A DNA stretch of 64,000 bases from CAZPHI01 sp964586425 (GCA_964586425.1 CAZPHI010000002.1:1-64000), one strand, 5' to 3'; positions 46,516 to 56,298 are shown, counted from the first letter of the stretch. A program made the numbers and translations. Notes: generated by a model from the sequence alone, not told the origin.

Positions 46516-48975
46516 CTAGTTAGCTAAAACATCTGACTTTGTCCAATCAGAGAAGTCCACAAGATCTGTAATATCTATATCAGTTATCTTCTTACCAGTT
46601 GTGCCTGACGATGGTGCATACATTCTAAGAAAATCTTTAAAGTCCTTTGGTGCAGCACTTATCATAGATTGAACATTAGCACCACCAGCAGCTTGTCCCA
46701 AATTACCACCCGTACCATTAACTGTTATTGAACCGGAGCATATTATTAATCCATAGAAATTACTATTTGATAATCTTACATTACCATCAATAATAATTAT
46801 TCCAGTGGTAACAGTGCTTGGTACAACATATTCTCCTGCAACACGTTTTGCGCAATAGAATACTCCATTAGAAGTAACTCCATTAACTTCTTTTTCATTA
46901 AACATGTCTTTATTAATATAACAGTCAAATGGTGATGTATAATCCTTGAATGAACTATATGGAATTGTACCTCCATCAACAAAATCAGATGTTAATGCAA
47001 TATTATCCTTTAACTCAATTACACTATCATTCTTACATTCCATAAGAGATTTACAAATAATTCCATATTTATTCTTAAACTGTTTTGTTGCACTTAGATA
47101 TCCATCAATTGTCATATCAGTTGTATAGTTTGTGATACCACCTGTATATAATTTCTCTCCATACTGTCCAAGTGTTGATACTCCTGCGCTAACATTATAT
47201 GTAATTGAACTTTCAACCATTGAACCATTAGTAATAACAATATTACTACCAATACTACCATTGAGCTTTACAATTTGATTTAATGTTAATACATTACCAT
47301 CGATAACACCCTTGACATATTTACGAGAGATTTTAATCTTATCTGTTTCTCCTGCTTTATCACCACTCATTGCATCTTCATAATACTTTCTCATATTCTC
47401 CGTTACAGAACCATTAGTCGAGAAATTTAGATAAAAATAACAACTAGCAGTATTGGCATCATATACTACATAATATGGGTTTTCATGATTAAGATACTTA
47501 TATCCAAAGAAATTATCCTCATTTATATCAATAAATATATTCTTATTCTTTAAGAATGTAACATTATTACTTCCAGAAGTATCAAAGCAATCCATATATT
47601 TCTTATAATTTACAGGATTATATACAACTTCTCCTGAACCATTAGTCATCAAGCTAGATGGTACAAGATACGCTTCCTGGTCTCCCTTTAATGCAAGAGA
47701 TTGTCCTAACATATAATTAGTTGTTCCTGTAATACCATATGATATGAATGCTCTACCTGCAACAAGCATCTTGTTAACGCCTGACATATCAAGCTTTGAA
47801 TTGCTTCCGTTAAGGATAATTGCACTACATCTTTCAGCACTTGGATTTGCATCTATAATACTGTCACCATATCCATAATAATTACCATTAATAGTGACAT
47901 CACTACCAAGACCATCTATCTCCATATCATCACACACATATAATGATGAATCATCATCCTTAGCGTTAGATGGTGATAATCCAATCTTAATAGTTGGAAT
48001 AGCACTTCCGTTGCCAGTCTTTAAATTCATACACCATAATCTTGATTCATTATACGTTCTTAATGTACCACTATTAACCTTAATATCTCCGTTACTCATT
48101 AATGGGGCTCCATCTACAGAAAGTCCATCGTTTTCTCCACTTCCGGCAATAGTAACACCTATATTGTTACCACCACCACCATATATACCACGATTAGATG
48201 TGTATATACCCGAATTATTGAATGTAACACCACTATCACCAACTAAAACATAATTGAATATTTCAGCCGGAACCTTCTGTCTTGATGCAAGGAAATTAAC
48301 CTCTGCATCAGGGAATCCTATCTCCACATCAAAAGAAACATTCGAATAAAATCCTTCTCTATCACTCACATAGTTTACTACACATACGAATTTTAATTTA
48401 AAATCTCCTGTTGAATCCACTTCAATTTGAATATTATCAACATTCTTTATAGATGCTAGACTTGTCTCACCGTCAACCTTAATAAAGCTGTCTAGATTAT
48501 GTATCAAAGCATTTTTAAATACATCTTCTTTATATGCTGTAGTTGCCAAGCTTCCAAAATTTCGTTCATCATATATTTTATCATATGTACACCATCTTAC
48601 TCCAATTAACTTTTCAGTTACCAATGACAAATAATCTACTTTTAGTGCCTGATTGGCATATTTATTATCAATAAGAGTAACACCAACTCCATTAGCTGCA
48701 ACCATATTACCAAGTACATTATTATACGCTGATTGCAATGAATCCGAGCCAACCATACCTAATGCAGCATATACTCTATCAACAGCCTCTTCAGCAGTAT
48801 AGAATGTTTTCTTAGTTGCTCTGTCAACCAATTTCATCTTAAAATTAAGATATGCAGCCGTAGTTGCAATAGTACCTAGTATACCAACAAACGCAACTGT
48901 AATAATAACAACAACAAGTGTTGAACCTATGTTTTTTCTTTTGCATTTATTCACCTTATTAAAGAAACCACCCAT
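46516..48975 (-). CDS. Giant minor pilin, PilX/GspK-like
   Basis: About 819 residues, very large for a pilin. The N-terminus after basic residues reads NIGSTLVVVIITVAFVGIL: Gly at the cleavage position but no Glu at +5, like GspK and PilX which cap the pilus. The body holds PilX-like and beta-helix-type repeats (DGLSVDGAPLMSNGDIKVNS, ILNGSNSKLDMSG, IIIDGNVRLSNSNFYG). The ATG at 48975 was chosen since AAAGG lies about 11 bases upstream; a GTG 12 bases earlier overlaps that site. It is probably the tip subunit. Confidence 0.75.
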   Translation of the reverse strand: MGGFFNKVNKCKRKNIGSTLVVVIITVAFVGILGTIATTAAYLNFKMKLVDRATKKTFYTAEEAVDRVYAALGMVGSDSLQSAYNNVLGNMVAANGVGVTLIDNKYANQALKVDYLSLVTEKLIGVRWCTYDKIYDERNFGSLATTAYKEDVFKNALIHNLDSFIKVDGETSLASIKNVDNIQIEVDSTGDFKLKFVCVVNYVSDREGFYSNVSFDVEIGFPDAEVNFLASRQKVPAEIFNYVLVGDSGVTFNNSGIYTSNRGIYGGGGNNIGVTIAGSGENDGLSVDGAPLMSNGDIKVNSGTLRTYNESRLWCMNLKTGNGSAIPTIKIGLSPSNAKDDDSSLYVCDDMEIDGLGSDVTINGNYYGYGDSIIDANPSAERCSAIILNGSNSKLDMSGVNKMLVAGRAFISYGITGTTNYMLGQSLALKGDQEAYLVPSSLMTNGSGEVVYNPVNYKKYMDCFDTSGSNNVTFLKNKNIFIDINEDNFFGYKYLNHENPYYVVYDANTASCYFYLNFSTNGSVTENMRKYYEDAMSGDKAGETDKIKISRKYVKGVIDGNVLTLNQIVKLNGSIGSNIVITNGSMVESSITYNVSAGVSTLGQYGEKLYTGGITNYTTDMTIDGYLSATKQFKNKYGIICKSLMECKNDSVIELKDNIALTSDFVDGGTIPYSSFKDYTSPFDCYINKDMFNEKEVNGVTSNGVFYCAKRVAGEYVVPSTVTTGIIIIDGNVRLSNSNFYGLIICSGSITVNGTGGNLGQAAGGANVQSMISAAPKDFKDFLRMYAPSSGTTGKKITDIDITDLVDFSDWTKSDVLAN

Positions 48976-49000
48976 CTTAACACTCACCTTTCCTAGCTGC

Positions 49001-50263
49001 TTACCAATCTTCCTTAGTAGAAGTAATTACCATCATTGGTTCGCTATCATATGTTCCATATCTAACAGTAATAGTCATATCATATAAGATATCTTGTGGA
49101 TGCGCATTAGCTTCAGTTGGACGCTTATATGTATTTGATACATTAGAAAAGAACCCCACATTCTTATATAGACTACTTATTGATGAATCAGGAAGTATAC
49201 CACCCGAATTTGTTTGATAGACTACCTTTATTTTATTCTCGTCTAACTTCATGTAAGTTGTTGAACTTGTATAGTTTTTAATTCCATCCTGTTGAATCAA
49301 ATATACATTAAGCTTTTGATCCATTCCACCATCTGGGAGATGATAATAGACAGTTACCTCATCACTAGATACACCACCTGTATTATATCTATCATACATT
49401 GTATAGAATATATATACTCCGTTAAATCCACCCTGTGATGACAATTGTCCTGATGTAAATGGTGGTGTTTCAAAATCATTAAACTCATAATTCTGAAGTA
49501 CTGAACCATTCAATTCATATTTAACATTAAGAACAAATCTTTGAATATAAGTATCGGCTAACTGTTTTTCAACATATACATGACATTCTACTTTTTTGAC
49601 TATTTTTTCTTTGTCTGCAGCATATGTATTAGCAATAGCATTATCATAATAATATATCTGATCTAAACAAGTATAATTATATGCACTATTAATATTATCA
49701 TACTGAGGATATACATATGAATTTATATTATTGCTCGTATTGGAATCTGAATCATTATATCCTTTTGGTGTAAGATCTACATCTACAAAAAAACGTTCAC
49801 CATCTGTACCAATACAATATGGATGTTTATCACCATCAGCATCTGTCTCAAATAAAGCATTTTCCTCACCTGATGTGGTACCATCTTTATATGAGCACAT
49901 ATTAAACTGATATTTTTTGTATTCTACACCATTCTTCTTTTCTTGCAGAACTTTGTATGAAGCTACGCCTAGCGAATTATATACTTCATATTCATTGCCA
50001 GCGTTGTTTCCAGCACTGGCAAATGAAATTAGTGATCTTGCTTTGAATGATTCTGATATCTTCTGAGCTGTTGTTGTAGCATTCTCAGTTCTTTTTGCTG
50101 TAAGATTCATTTTTGCAGATGATGAAAATGTACTTAAAATTGGCAATGTTACTATTGCCAAAATAGTAATTGCAACTAGAATTTCAAGTAAAGAAAAACC
50201 TGCATTTTTCAATTTTACATCTGCTTTATTCCCGTCTTCAATTGTCTTTAAATACAATTTCAT
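49001..50263 (-). CDS. Minor pilin, PilV/GspI-like
   Basis: About 420 residues. Class III signal AGFSLLEILVAITILAIV (Gly at -1, Glu at +5) after a 23-residue basic leader. The body is Tyr/Asn/Asp-rich and predicted extracellular. The ATG at 50263 is served by GGGAG five bases upstream. First of the four minor pilins, the GspI or PilV slot, but about twice the usual size. Confidence 0.75.
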   Translation of the reverse strand: MKLYLKTIEDGNKADVKLKNAGFSLLEILVAITILAIVTLPILSTFSSSAKMNLTAKRTENATTTAQKISESFKARSLISFASAGNNAGNEYEVYNSLGVASYKVLQEKKNGVEYKKYQFNMCSYKDGTTSGEENALFETDADGDKHPYCIGTDGERFFVDVDLTPKGYNDSDSNTSNNINSYVYPQYDNINSAYNYTCLDQIYYYDNAIANTYAADKEKIVKKVECHVYVEKQLADTYIQRFVLNVKYELNGSVLQNYEFNDFETPPFTSGQLSSQGGFNGVYIFYTMYDRYNTGGVSSDEVTVYYHLPDGGMDQKLNVYLIQQDGIKNYTSSTTYMKLDENKIKVVYQTNSGGILPDSSISSLYKNVGFFSNVSNTYKRPTEANAHPQDILYDMTITVRYGTYDSEPMMVITSTKEDW

Positions 50264-50285
50264 ACTTACTCCCACTTTCTTATAA

Positions 50286-51449
50286 CTAATAGATACTAAC
50301 GTCTCCTGACTTAGATGCTATCTTAAATCTTGGATTATTAATATCATCATTGCTAACCTTGATATTAAGCATCATATCTGTATCATTAACAACAGATAAA
50401 CTTACACCACTCTTATCATTATCTGATAATCTAGCAGAACTCATTACAAGTAAATCCAAAGTTGTTCCTGGTACAAAATTCTGTCCTGAAGCATAATTTG
50501 CTGCTGGATAAGTAATATTACCGACCTTATACTGAACTGTATATTGTCCATTAGAACCAGCAAAACGTACTGTAACATTCTCAATATCATTACTATTTGT
50601 TGAAATAACTGATTCCTGAGTTGTATCATCTTTTCTACCCATAACACATGAATCAATACTTGATGTTGATGAGTTAAGAAGCAAATAATAATCGTAATTG
50701 CTTAAGATATAAGCACCATTATCATCTACATTACCAATTGCAGAACTATCGAATACCTTAGAAGCGAATATATTATCTGTCTTAGTAGGTAGATTAAATA
50801 CAGGTGGAGTGAATGCTCTCTGTGTACCTGTAATTGCATATAATGATAAGGTCATAGAACCTGCCACATTATCTGTTGTACTATTGTATGACATAGATAT
50901 TGTATCAATTGTTAATTTACTGTAATAATTATTAATAAAACTAAGTAATGATTTCCACTGATCATATTTCGCTTCATATGATAATGTAAGTGTTGTCTTA
51001 TATCCTATCATATCAGTATTATACACTTTATTTCCCGTGTTACCAGGATTAGTTGAGGTAATACGTCCAAAGTCAAATATATCATCAGATTCGGTAAATG
51101 TTGTACTCTTTAGCCAACTACCTGTAATTGATTCCACCTTTGATAAGAAATCAATTATTCCATCTTGATTTGTGCTGCTTGAATACTTTGCCAGTACTGC
51201 ATTATATGTATTTTTGTATGTTAAAGACTCATTCCTATAATCTTCTTCTTTGTTTTTCTTAGCTAACAAATCATTGAATTTTGCTCTCAGTTTAACTGTT
51301 TCCTGATTGTACTGTTCAGTTTTTTCATTAAAGTTCTGATATCCTAAGAAATAAGCACCAAAAAGAATACCTAATGCTACAAGTAATAGTAAAAGATTCT
51401 TATCACGATCACTTATTGAAAAACTTAATCCTTTTTTATTTTTCATCAT
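50286..51449 (-). CDS. PilO-like pilus assembly protein
   Basis: 387 residues. One membrane helix (about 19-38) is followed by a coiled coil (about 42-85) and a ferredoxin-like region, the layout of PilO. The C-terminal half (about 210-387) is an extra Asn/Ser/Thr-rich extension not present in canonical PilO of about 200 residues. PilO forms the alignment complex with PilN. It directly follows the PilM-PilN fusion by 10 bases. Start is ATG 51449 or 51446. Confidence 0.7.
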   Translation of the reverse strand: MMKNKKGLSFSISDRDKNLLLLLVALGILFGAYFLGYQNFNEKTEQYNQETVKLRAKFNDLLAKKNKEEDYRNESLTYKNTYNAVLAKYSSSTNQDGIIDFLSKVESITGSWLKSTTFTESDDIFDFGRITSTNPGNTGNKVYNTDMIGYKTTLTLSYEAKYDQWKSLLSFINNYYSKLTIDTISMSYNSTTDNVAGSMTLSLYAITGTQRAFTPPVFNLPTKTDNIFASKVFDSSAIGNVDDNGAYILSNYDYYLLLNSSTSSIDSCVMGRKDDTTQESVISTNSNDIENVTVRFAGSNGQYTVQYKVGNITYPAANYASGQNFVPGTTLDLLVMSSARLSDNDKSGVSLSVVNDTDMMLNIKVSNDDINNPRFKIASKSGDVSIY

Positions 51450-51459
51450 CTACACCCCC

Positions 51460-53052
51460 TTAGTTTGCAGCAGCTTTTGTTGCTGCTTCTGTTGCGCCAT
51501 TTGTATTAACAAATGTACATGTTAAAGAGAATGTAACAGCTATCTGACCAGATGCATCCTTAGCCTCTGTTTCGCTACCTACTCTTACAGTTGCAACATT
51601 CTTAATTGATTTTAACTGTTGAATTAAGAGTGCCAATGATGCCTTGCTGCTAGCAACACCTGATACAGTTACACTACCATCAGACACACCCATACTCTTG
51701 AATGATACATCTGAAGGAAGAACTTCCTCTAATGATACTATAAAATTAGCAATCACATCATCATTATTAACGGTAAGTGCCTGGAACAAAAGTGCTTCTG
51801 TAGCTTTATCTTTTGAATCGTAATATTCATTAACAACATCCTCAATTGTCTTAATCTTGTCAACATTACCCTGCATTGTATCTCTATCTGTTTTTGCAGC
51901 CATCATAGTAATCGCAGGTACAATAACAAGCAATGCTGCTGCAACTATTATAACAGCAAAGATAATCTTGAATAAATTACTACTATCTCTTTTTGATGTA
52001 CTTGCCTCAATACCTGTTGGAATAAAGTTAACAGGCGACATAATAGCACCAATATTAGTAATATAACTTGGTAAAGATGATTCATCTACATAAGTTTTCT
52101 TATCAGCTGATACATCCTTTAATGTTTCTATACTTAATAAAGGCATATTCAGTTCTGTGGCAAACAATTCTGTAAAACCAGTAATTGTTGTTGCATTACC
52201 AATTACATATGCTTTATCAATTGGTTTATTAGAATTACGTGATACATAATAATCAATGATACGGTTAATATTACTAACCAAGTATCTTAATGACTCTGTA
52301 ATATGATCGCCATCGAATGTTTTATGAAGCACTTCTTCATCCTGAAGTTTTTTAAGAGCTGCTTCATATCTTATGTTATATGTATCCATAATTGCATTAA
52401 CAACTACAGATTTACCATATGGAATTGTTCTTTGTAATTGCAATACATTATTCTCGAATATATTAACAATTGTTGTATCATTCTCTACTTGAACAACAAT
52501 ACTTGGTACTTCATCAATCTGTGCCTTTAAAGCTTGATATGTACTGTTACCAACATAATCAATTGAGCTTACAGTTAATGATAATGTAGATGCCAAATCA
52601 TAATATGACTCTATCATTCCTTCTGGTGCTGCCATAACAAGAACTTTAATCTTGTTATCATCATCAGCTAATCTTTCAAGTACTGTATATTGCAGAATAT
52701 ATTCTTCTATATTAACAGGGAAATACTCTGTTGCATTCGTTTTTATAATATCACCGATCTTAGAACTCTTAACATTAGGAATAATTACTTCCTTAGTTGC
52801 GATTTTTGTTGATGCAATTGTAAATACTGCATCTGATGTAAGAATTCGGTTATCATCAAGAGCTACTTTAATTGTTTTTGCTAAAGTACCTCTATCTCTT
52901 ATCATTCCATCACTGTAACTTCTCTCTGGTGTCTGTACAGTAACAGTTTTGTGTACTATTACACTTTTACCATTCTTTGTAAGCTCACATAACTTAATGT
53001 ATTCATTATTAATAGCTATGCTCAAAACCCTAGCTTTTGCCTTACTAGCCAT
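51460..53052 (-). CDS. Fused PilM-PilN pilus assembly protein
   Basis: 530 residues. About 1-350 is an actin-like PilM domain (RVLSIAINNEYIKLCEL, DYVGNSTYQAL, YVIGNATTITG). A membrane helix follows (about 365-388) and then a PilN-like domain (EEVLPSDVSFKSMGVSDGSVTVSG, and a region resembling the GspL/PilN ferredoxin fold). In most bacteria these are separate genes, PilM binding the PilN cytosolic tail. A GGGAGG site precedes the ATG. The low-complexity Ala/Thr C-terminus is unremarkable. Confidence 0.8.
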   Translation of the reverse strand: MASKAKARVLSIAINNEYIKLCELTKNGKSVIVHKTVTVQTPERSYSDGMIRDRGTLAKTIKVALDDNRILTSDAVFTIASTKIATKEVIIPNVKSSKIGDIIKTNATEYFPVNIEEYILQYTVLERLADDDNKIKVLVMAAPEGMIESYYDLASTLSLTVSSIDYVGNSTYQALKAQIDEVPSIVVQVENDTTIVNIFENNVLQLQRTIPYGKSVVVNAIMDTYNIRYEAALKKLQDEEVLHKTFDGDHITESLRYLVSNINRIIDYYVSRNSNKPIDKAYVIGNATTITGFTELFATELNMPLLSIETLKDVSADKKTYVDESSLPSYITNIGAIMSPVNFIPTGIEASTSKRDSSNLFKIIFAVIIVAAALLVIVPAITMMAAKTDRDTMQGNVDKIKTIEDVVNEYYDSKDKATEALLFQALTVNNDDVIANFIVSLEEVLPSDVSFKSMGVSDGSVTVSGVASSKASLALLIQQLKSIKNVATVRVGSETEAKDASGQIAVTFSLTCTFVNTNGATEAATKAAAN

Positions 53053-53085
53053 CTCTTATCCTCCCTAACTTAATTAGTAACCATC

Positions 53086-53877
53086 TTATATAGCAAAAAA
53101 TGAAAGGTACCAGTTTATTATTCTTTCGCCATAAAGCATGGCTATTATTATGCCCGCAGACAGATATGGTCCAAAGGCTAAAACATGATCTTTCTTTAAA
53201 ATCAACATTACCACAAGGGAATGTATTATTGCACCTAAAATATTGCCTAATAAATAAGCAAAAATTACATTCTTCCAACCGAGGAAAAGACCGGCAACAG
53301 CCATCAATTTTATATCTCCATCGCCTATAGCCATTCCATCGACTACTTTATCTTTCATTGCAAAAACAGCAATCTTATCAATAACTACCATAATTGCTAT
53401 AATAGCACAAAATCCTATTAGATAATCTAATAGGTGTGCATAATCAATTATTATTCTTAGGATTCCCAATACTCCTATTGTATTAATAAAACACTGTGGA
53501 ATCGTATATGTTCTCCAGTCAATAACCGAGACAACAATTAGAATAGTAAACATTAAGCAACATAATACGCTTAGCAAATTAATTCCATTCGTCGCAAATA
53601 TCCACACATACCCGCACCCATTAATGAATTCAACTAATGGATATTGCATTGATATCTTCTGACCACAATTCCTACACTTACCTCTCAAGAATATGTAGCT
53701 GAAGAGTGGTACTAAATCGTACCACTTTATCTTCGCGCCACATGTCATGCAATGAGATCTCGTAGTTGCTATATTTTCTTTTAATGGAACCCTGCATATC
53801 AGTACATTAGAAAAACTGCCTATAACAATTCCATATAAAAATACAAATATGTATATAACTATTAATTCTGCCTGCAT
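53086..53877 (-). CDS. pilD: Prepilin peptidase and N-methyltransferase PilD
   Basis: 263 residues. N-terminal block GSFSNVLICRVP, four zinc-ligand Cys in two CxxC pairs (CMTC and CRNC), and both catalytic Asp motifs (SVIDWRTYTIP; GDGDIKLM) are present with about seven membrane helices. It cleaves and methylates the class III signals of the six pilins here. TTAGGTG precedes the ATG. Confidence 0.95.
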   Translation of the reverse strand: MQAELIVIYIFVFLYGIVIGSFSNVLICRVPLKENIATTRSHCMTCGAKIKWYDLVPLFSYIFLRGKCRNCGQKISMQYPLVEFINGCGYVWIFATNGINLLSVLCCLMFTILIVVSVIDWRTYTIPQCFINTIGVLGILRIIIDYAHLLDYLIGFCAIIAIMVVIDKIAVFAMKDKVVDGMAIGDGDIKLMAVAGLFLGWKNVIFAYLLGNILGAIIHSLVVMLILKKDHVLAFGPYLSAGIIIAMLYGERIINWYLSFFAI

Positions 53878-53903
53878 ATTATGTCACCTAACTGTTTATT
53901 ATT

Positions 53904-54359
53904 TTACTGAATAGTAAATGAATTACCATATGATGATGTACAATCAACCTTAACTGTTACTTTACCAGCATCTGTAATTTTAACTTCAATTGGCTGACCC
54001 TGAGCTACTTTTGATGTTAATTCCAAATCACCAACAATTGCAGAGAAATCTGCTGAGAATCCTGAAGTTGTGTTAGCAAGTCCTGTGAATCCATCTGTAC
54101 CACTTGTGCTGATAGAGAATACAGTTGAACCACCTGATGAAGGAACTAATGCTGAATAATATTTTTCTTCAGCAATAAGTGTTACAACTGCCTGTCTTAC
54201 TGAATCAAGGTTTGTAATATCTTTTGATTCTTTTGATTTTTCGATGTTCTTGATTAATGTTGGTGCTAATACACCTACAAGTACTGCCATAATAGCGATA
54301 ACTACGATAAGTTCTACTAAAGAGAAACCTTTGTTAACTTTTTTAACTGTGTTTTCCAT
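53904..54359 (-). CDS. Major type IV pilin, second copy
   Basis: 151 residues. KGFSLVELIVVIAIMAVL is the class III signal and helix (cleavage after Gly; Glu at +5). Residues up to about 67 are identical or nearly so to the upstream copy; the C-terminal domain diverges (DGFTGLANTTSGFSADF vs the first copy) but ends SSYGNSFTI in both. Only one Cys occurs, so there is no disulphide-bonded loop. It has a GGAGGA site. PilD is next in the unit. Confidence 0.88.
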   Translation of the reverse strand: MENTVKKVNKGFSLVELIVVIAIMAVLVGVLAPTLIKNIEKSKESKDITNLDSVRQAVVTLIAEEKYYSALVPSSGGSTVFSISTSGTDGFTGLANTTSGFSADFSAIVGDLELTSKVAQGQPIEVKITDAGKVTVKVDCTSSYGNSFTIQ

Positions 54360-54808
54360 TATTTATATCCTCCTAATAATTATTCTATTGTGAATGAATT
54401 GCCATATGCTGATGAGGCACCTGTAACAACTACTGTTACTTTACCTGCTGGAGATACAGTAACTGTTATATCTTTACCCTGAGCAGCCTTAGATGTAAGC
54501 TCTAAATCACCAACGATTGCTTTAAAATCTGTTGCAAAATCAGATGTTACACTAGTAAGTGTGTCTGAACCAGTTGTTGTAATTGAGAAAGTTGTTGTTG
54601 AACCTGATTTAGGAACTACTTCTGAGTAATATTTCTCTTCTGCGATAAGTGTTACTACTGCCTGTCTTACTGAATCAAGGTTTGTAATATCTTTTGATTC
54701 TTTTGATTTCTCAATGTTCTTGATTAATGTTGGAGCTAATACACCTACAAGTACTGCCATGATAGCAATAACTACGATAAGCTCTACTAAAGAGAAACCT
54801 TTGTTACC
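54152..54808 (-). repeat. Direct repeat between the two major pilin genes
   Basis: The segments 54152-54338 and 54622-54808, each 187 bases, code the same signal, helix and following stretch and differ at roughly 15 mostly silent positions. This indicates tandem duplication with strong purifying selection or gene conversion over the assembly part of the pilin. Confidence 0.85.
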
Positions 54809-54829
54809 TGTTGTTTTTTGATTTTTCAT
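54380..54829 (-). CDS. Major type IV pilin, first copy
   Basis: 149 residues with the same class III signal as the other pilin copy (KGFSLVELIVVIAIMAVL) and a GGGAG ribosome site. The C-terminal domain is small, beta-rich, without Cys and differs from its duplicate. It is preceded by a hairpin and an extended -10 element, so it may have its own promoter and a stabilised transcript. The two copies suggest two alternative or mixed pilin subunits. Confidence 0.88.
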   Translation of the reverse strand: MKNQKTTGNKGFSLVELIVVIAIMAVLVGVLAPTLIKNIEKSKESKDITNLDSVRQAVVTLIAEEKYYSEVVPKSGSTTTFSITTTGSDTLTSVTSDFATDFKAIVGDLELTSKAAQGKDITVTVSPAGKVTVVVTGASSAYGNSFTIE

Positions 54830-54872
54830 TGTAAATCTCTCCCTTTATGAATTATTATTTTATTTATATAAT

Positions 54873-54908
54873 CATCTGCACCCGGGTAAGTGCAAGATGT
54901 TTATACCA
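54873..54908 (-). promoter_or_regulatory. Extended -10 promoter and 5' hairpin before the pilin genes
   Basis: Minus-strand TGGTATAAA (54900-54908) is an extended -10 with no good -35. Right after it a hairpin (54873-54899) pairs TGCAC with GTGCA and CATC with GATG around a single bulged base and a CCGG-containing loop. It has no T-tract, so is not a terminator. Transcription would start inside its first arm. A 5' stem of this type could protect an abundant pilin mRNA. Confidence 0.4.
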
Positions 54909-54930
54909 TGTAAATTATGCCTTGCTTCTA

Positions 54931-56145
54931 TTATCCTAATGTATCATATAATGTAATCATTGGTCCGTAGATTGCCATGATCAGACAACATACAACGCCT
55001 GCCATTACAAGGATAATAATTGGTTCCATTAATGATGTTAACTGCTGTGTAGCAAGTTCTACTTCTTCATCGTAGTAGTTAGCAACATTAGTAAGCATCT
55101 CTTCAATACTACCTGTTTCTTCACCGATACCAGTCATATGAACAAGCATTGATGGGAATATACCAGCGCTTCTTAACTGACCAGATAATTCAAGTCCTAA
55201 GCCTACGCCATTCTTAATCTTTTGAATAGTTTCTTTATATATAAGGTTGTCCATTGTATTGGCTGTAATCTCAAGAGCATCCATCATTGGCATACCAGCT
55301 GCTAATAATGTTGACATTGTTCTTGCGAATCTTGAACATGCTGTTTTTGTTACAAGAGAACCAAATACTGGAATCTTAAGTTGAATCTTTGCAAGTGTCT
55401 TTGCGCCATCATCTGTCTTGGCATATGTCTTATACGCAACTACTACTGCAACTACCGCACCAACTAATATGTACCATCTGTTAACAATGAAATTACTCAT
55501 TGCAACAATTGCCTTTGTAAATGCTGGCAAATCGGAACCGATATCTTCAAACATTGTCATGAAACTTGGTATAACGAATGCCATCATAACAATTACAACA
55601 CCTATGGCTACAATACAAAGAATTATTGGATACATCATGGCTTTCTTAACCATACCTCTAATCTTTGCATCCTTCTCAAACTGAATTGCCATTCTTTCGA
55701 TTGAAGTATCCAAACTACCAGATGCCTCACCAGCCTCAACCATATTAATTAATAACGGTGGGAATACGCCATCACGATTCTGCATTGCCTTAGCAAGCGT
55801 ATCACCTTTCTCAACACCACTTTGCACTTCTTTAATTGCAACACGTAGTGTCTTATTCTCCGTCTGCTCGCCTAACATCTCCAATGCGTTAATAACATTA
55901 ACACCTGCACGAAGAATACTACTGAACTGCCTACAGAATACGCTCATATCTCTTGCGCTTATCTTCTTCTTTCTCTCTCCACCGAAAGAAAGTTCTGTAT
56001 CAAGTACACTCTGAGTACCTATACTTAAAGGTATCAGGTTGTCTTCCTTTAGTTTTGCTGCGACTTCATCTCGGCTATCAGCCTGCATGGAGCCTTTCTT
56101 TTCTTTACCGTCGGCACCTACCGCTTTGTATGCATATGTTTCCAT
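54931..56145 (-). CDS. pilC: Type IV pilus inner-membrane platform protein PilC
   Basis: About 404 residues with two GspF/PilC repeats (FCRQFSSILRAGVNVINALEML and FARTMSTLLAAGMPMMDALEI) and three membrane helices near 170-240 and 375-400. PilC sits between the ATPases and the pilin fibre. The ATG at 56145 is served by GGGAG eight bases upstream; an earlier in-frame GTG overlaps it. The N-terminus METYAYKAVGADGK is typical. Confidence 0.95.
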   Translation of the reverse strand: METYAYKAVGADGKEKKGSMQADSRDEVAAKLKEDNLIPLSIGTQSVLDTELSFGGERKKKISARDMSVFCRQFSSILRAGVNVINALEMLGEQTENKTLRVAIKEVQSGVEKGDTLAKAMQNRDGVFPPLLINMVEAGEASGSLDTSIERMAIQFEKDAKIRGMVKKAMMYPIILCIVAIGVVIVMMAFVIPSFMTMFEDIGSDLPAFTKAIVAMSNFIVNRWYILVGAVVAVVVAYKTYAKTDDGAKTLAKIQLKIPVFGSLVTKTACSRFARTMSTLLAAGMPMMDALEITANTMDNLIYKETIQKIKNGVGLGLELSGQLRSAGIFPSMLVHMTGIGEETGSIEEMLTNVANYYDEEVELATQQLTSLMEPIIILVMAGVVCCLIMAIYGPMITLYDTLG

Positions 56146-56186
56146 TCTCACTACTCCCACTTGAATCCACTTAATTAACTGTTATT

Positions 56187-56215
56187 AATGTATCACATTA
56201 TTTCTATATGTGCAA
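56187..56215 (-). promoter_or_regulatory. Possible promoter before pilC
   Basis: Minus-strand TTGCAC (56210-56215), a 17-base spacer and TACATT (56187-56192) lie about 42 bases before the pilC ATG in a 153-base gap after pilT. The boxes are imperfect but spacing is ideal. It would let the structural pilus genes be made apart from the ATPases. Confidence 0.5.
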
Positions 56216-56298
56216 ATATTTTTTACACATTTAACAAATAATATACACTTTTGTAACATTTTTTCGTTAAAATACCCAAAACCAATTGCCACATCTTG

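Noticed and set aside
53086..53278. Separate 77-codon gene at the end of pilD in another frame
   Set aside because: It lies wholly inside pilD, whose catalytic motifs fix the reading frame.
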